Part shown: one piece after another, positions 62,070 through 64,000 of the stretch | How the letters are laid out: the number at the start of each line of letters is the position of its first letter | Position numbering within the stretch: the stretch's first letter is position 1 | Assembly: GCA_942492125.1 (NCBI GenBank) | Contig: CALODM010000030.1 | Coordinates: forward strand, 88,085 to 152,084 | Reading direction: 5' to 3' | Length of the DNA: 64,000 bases | Origin: BCD1 sp942492125 | GTDB lineage: Bacteria > Bacteroidota > Bacteroidia > Chitinophagales > Saprospiraceae | Translations under genes and position numbers: made by a program | The notes under the pieces: generated by a model | The model's input: only the letters and a program-made list of their open reading frames with translations | Told to the model about the DNA's origin: nothing | Databases searched by the model: none

Positions 62070-62141
62070 GTATTCAGGAAAAGGCTTGCCATGAATATCA
62101 GAATTTTCCTGACAGTGGTGTTGCTTCAGATTTTTTTGGAT

Positions 62142-62182
62142 AAAAAAAACCAGGTTTTGATAAGAGTCAAAACCTGGTTTTT
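62142..62182 (-). terminator. Terminator of the LEA-like gene
   Basis: A perfect 16 bp stem (62145-62160 with 62167-62182) around taagag. Read on the minus strand it ends in a T-run, 25 bp beyond the LEA-like stop codon. Confidence 0.85.
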
Positions 62183-62206
62183 AAGTTTAACAAAGCCCCT
62201 AAAGGC

Positions 62207-63229
62207 CTATTCTTCTATAATGGCATCATCGATAATTTCATCTCCATCACCGTCGAGATCATCAAACCCGGTGGCTTTTCCGCCATCTTTTTTGGGTTTA
62301 TAATCCGGATTCTTTTCCATCTTCATATCTCCGGTCTTTTTACCCTCGTTACGGTAGTCGCCTTCCGCGAAGCGTTGGGCTTTTTCGAAAAAATCGTCTT
62401 TCCCTTTAAGCAGGCTATCCTTAACATCGGCAGTTTTCTTTTTTACTCCTTCCCCGGCTCCTTCCACTTTGTCAGCCAGATCAGATTCCATTTTTTTAGC
62501 CTTATCGACCATATCGTCCAGGGATTCTTTTTTGGCTTCCTCCTGAGCTTTTTCTACGAGACCTTCAGCTTTATCCATTAAGGAGCTGCCTGCTTCTTTG
62601 GCTTTCTCCCACAGCTTACCACCTTTTTCGAGGACTTTCTCTCCAACATCCTCAGCTACGTCCAGCACCTTTCCGCCTACTTTTTCGGATACATCCAAAA
62701 CCTTTCCGCCTACATCTTCAGAAACATCTGCTACTTTGCCTCTGATACCTTCCGTTTTATCCATAAATTTATCGCCTAAATCCCCGGCAACGTCTTTGAT
62801 CTTTTTCCCGGCTTCTACAGCAGAATCCTTGATCTTATCCGTCAACTTTTCTTCCGGCACATCTTCCAGGGGCGCCTCGAAATTCAGGGGTCCTTCCTCT
62901 TTCGGAGGATCATTTTTTTTGGCAATTTTTTCGGTTACATCTTCGACAAAATCTTTGGCTTTTTCACCCATACCCCTGGCTTCCTCATAAATCTTCTCCA
63001 CAACATCTTCAGATTTATCCATTGCTTTCTGATAGAGTTCTCCGGCCTTTTCCACAGCATCTCCGGTAACCTCTTCCGCTTTATTGGCGGCTTTTTTTAA
63101 AACTTCACCTGTTTTGTCAACAATATCCTCACCGGTTTCCTTAGCCTTTTCGACTGTTTTTTCAGCTGCGGATTTTGAAACAGATTTGGCAGCAAAAAAC
63201 AGCTTTTTGAATTCATCTAAAAATCCCAT
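62207..63229 (-). CDS. LEA-like amphipathic repeat protein
   Basis: A 340-residue, highly charged protein rich in Lys, Glu, Asp, Ala, Val and Gly with no signal peptide. It is mostly built of 11-residue repeats such as DVSEDVGGKVL, DVSEKVGGKVL, DVAEDVGEKVL, and looser KAKETGEDIVDKTGEVL-like units. This is the pattern of group 3 late-embryogenesis-abundant proteins, which fold into amphipathic helices on drying and protect membranes and proteins. The C-terminus is acidic (GDGDEIIDDAIIEE). Protection against desiccation or osmotic stress is the likely role, by family analogy; a coiled-coil cell-envelope role is an alternative. Confidence 0.75.
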   Translation of the reverse strand: MGFLDEFKKLFFAAKSVSKSAAEKTVEKAKETGEDIVDKTGEVLKKAANKAEEVTGDAVEKAGELYQKAMDKSEDVVEKIYEEARGMGEKAKDFVEDVTEKIAKKNDPPKEEGPLNFEAPLEDVPEEKLTDKIKDSAVEAGKKIKDVAGDLGDKFMDKTEGIRGKVADVSEDVGGKVLDVSEKVGGKVLDVAEDVGEKVLEKGGKLWEKAKEAGSSLMDKAEGLVEKAQEEAKKESLDDMVDKAKKMESDLADKVEGAGEGVKKKTADVKDSLLKGKDDFFEKAQRFAEGDYRNEGKKTGDMKMEKNPDYKPKKDGGKATGFDDLDGDGDEIIDDAIIEE

Positions 63230-63472
63230 GATTACTTTTTTTTTGAGTTAAACGTTTATTCTGACCCTGAAAATCAACTATTAACGCCTTTTTCCAAAGT
63301 ACTCTACAAGTTAAGTATTTTTAAGGTTAGTTGTTAATTTTTTCGATGAAGTAGCCCATAAATACTATTTTCAAAAAAAATGTTTTTAAAAGGCTCCCTC
63401 CAGCAAACTGCTATTGCCAACTCAAGGCTGCCAACTGCTGCTACAACTTCCAATGGAAGACGGAAGAAAGCC

Positions 63473-63740
63473 TTATCGCCACTCTCCTTCCACGTGCGTA
63501 TCCTCAATATTCAAAAACTTTTCGATCTCCTGCTCTATAAACCTCCCTTTGTTCAAGTGTCTTCCAGGCCCTTCTCATGACTCTGAGAGGTTTCTCGGCA
63601 TTTTCCATCTTAGCCATTACCTTGTAAGCATAATCTGGACGTCCGAATGTTTTACTGAGCTACGTAACGTTCTACAAAAATCTGATCTATCGCTTTAGAA
63701 GAAATTTCGAGGGTTTCGGTAAAAAGGCCTGGGTATGGGT
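63473..63740 (-). pseudogene. Probable remnant of a gene, two frameshifts
   Basis: Reading the minus strand across three frames gives protein-like text: TETLEISSKAIDQIFVERYV, then after a shift near 63655 TFGRPDYAYKVMAKMENAEK with PLRVMRRAWKTLEQRE, then after another shift near 63545 FIEQEIEKFLNIEDTHVEGE, with a stop at 63475. The composition (Lys, Glu, Arg, amphipathic helices) looks coding. I do not recognise the family. It begins directly after the stop of the next upstream gene. An alternative is chance, as no single frame is open. Confidence 0.4.
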
Positions 63741-64000
63741 TTATGCTCTACTGACAAAATCCCACTGGGAAACTCCGATATAGGTTTTGTTCAGGAATAC
63801 AGCTATGATGTAATACAACAATCCGATACCCACGGCAATATGAAAAGCCATTGGCCACAAAAAATCAAAACTCCCGGTAGCCAAAGCTGAAACCACAAAA
63901 ACAGATACTATGCCATTCCAGAAATGGCAAAAAAAAAGGAAAAACTTAAAATTGGGAGTCGTTTTCCTCCAGCTGATCTCCAAATCAAATCCTGTAGCCA
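63741..64000 (-). CDS. Membrane protein fragment, 5' end outside window
   Basis: The frame enters from the right edge as ATGFDLEISWRKTTPNFKFF and stops at 63741. Two hydrophobic segments are visible, about LFFCHFWNGIVSVFVVSALA and FDFLWPMAFHIAVGIGLLYYIIAVFL. Without the N-terminus I cannot assign the family. Confidence 0.6.
   Translation of the reverse strand, partial: ATGFDLEISWRKTTPNFKFFLFFCHFWNGIVSVFVVSALATGSFDFLWPMAFHIAVGIGLLYYIIAVFLNKTYIGVSQWDFVSRA

Noticed and set aside
63380..63698. Plus-strand ORFs of 66 and 94 residues.
   Set aside because: The minus strand here reads as a protein remnant across frames, so the plus-strand frames look like shadows.

Overview
The window looks like a chromosome piece from a Bacteroidota bacterium, most likely Saprospiria (Lewinella, Haliscomenobacter or Saprospira relatives). 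The sequence itself shows five large secreted proteins that end in type IX secretion (T9SS) type A sorting domains and one with the type B 'gliding' domain, a GH97 enzyme, little recognisable Shine-Dalgarno sequence, and a few TAnnTTTG/TTG promoter-like elements. The family-level placement is inference. I found no tRNA, rRNA, CRISPR array, phage genes or transposase.

Layout. 0-2.8 kb: the end of a glycyl-radical dehydratase (hydroxyproline dehydratase type) and its radical-SAM activase. 2.8-4.0 kb: a 13-copy minisatellite with a 91-92 bp unit. 4.1-16.7 kb: a secreted M36 metallopeptidase, an acetyltransferase, a DUF2341 T9SS protein, an L,D-transpeptidase, a DUF2141 protein, a GH3 glycosidase, YitT plus a hemerythrin protein, an Ppx/GppA phosphatase and an Rrf2 regulator. 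16.9-20.5 kb: a lipoprotein sulfatase converging on a GH97 glycosidase. 20.6-25.6 kb: a decay zone holding a multi-hairpin repeat and four broken genes, including two tandem paralogous Tat-exported epimerases. 26.0-37.2 kb: a 2949-residue adhesin-like T9SS protein and a CotH-type T9SS protein. 37.6-41.5 kb: a SOUL protein, glutathione peroxidase, GTP cyclohydrolase I, a tiny membrane protein and a GatA-like amidase. 41.7-51.3 kb: a T9SS type B PKD protein, BioY, an acetyltransferase, a GH57 protein, an NAD-kinase-like protein, a 60 bp minisatellite, an SPFH protein and an MscS channel. 51.4-64 kb: a frameshifted FAD/Fe-S dehydrogenase, a small lipoprotein overlapping a 2034-residue PKD-repeat T9SS protein, a nitroreductase, a candidate structured RNA, an LEA-like protein, a gene remnant and a partial membrane protein.

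How the genes fit together. The theme is a surface-active heterotroph that digests polymers. An exported protease, sulfatase, GH3 and GH97 enzymes act on protein and polysaccharide, and giant repeat proteins probably mediate adhesion. A hydroxyproline dehydratase beside a secreted protease would fit use of collagen-like protein, but that link is inference. Stress and redox functions (glutathione peroxidase, hemerythrin, nitroreductase, Rrf2) suggest changing oxygen exposure.

The most unusual material is the repetitive DNA. Two intergenic minisatellites 45 kb apart have different unit lengths (91-92 and 60 bp) but share one palindromic core built from 8-nt subrepeats, and the first array has a clear 4-unit (366 bp) higher-order repeat. 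I see no unmistakable new defence or mobile system; the arrays, the decay zone, the paired palindromes near 50.1-50.3 kb and the candidate RNA near 61.9-62.07 kb most deserve follow-up.
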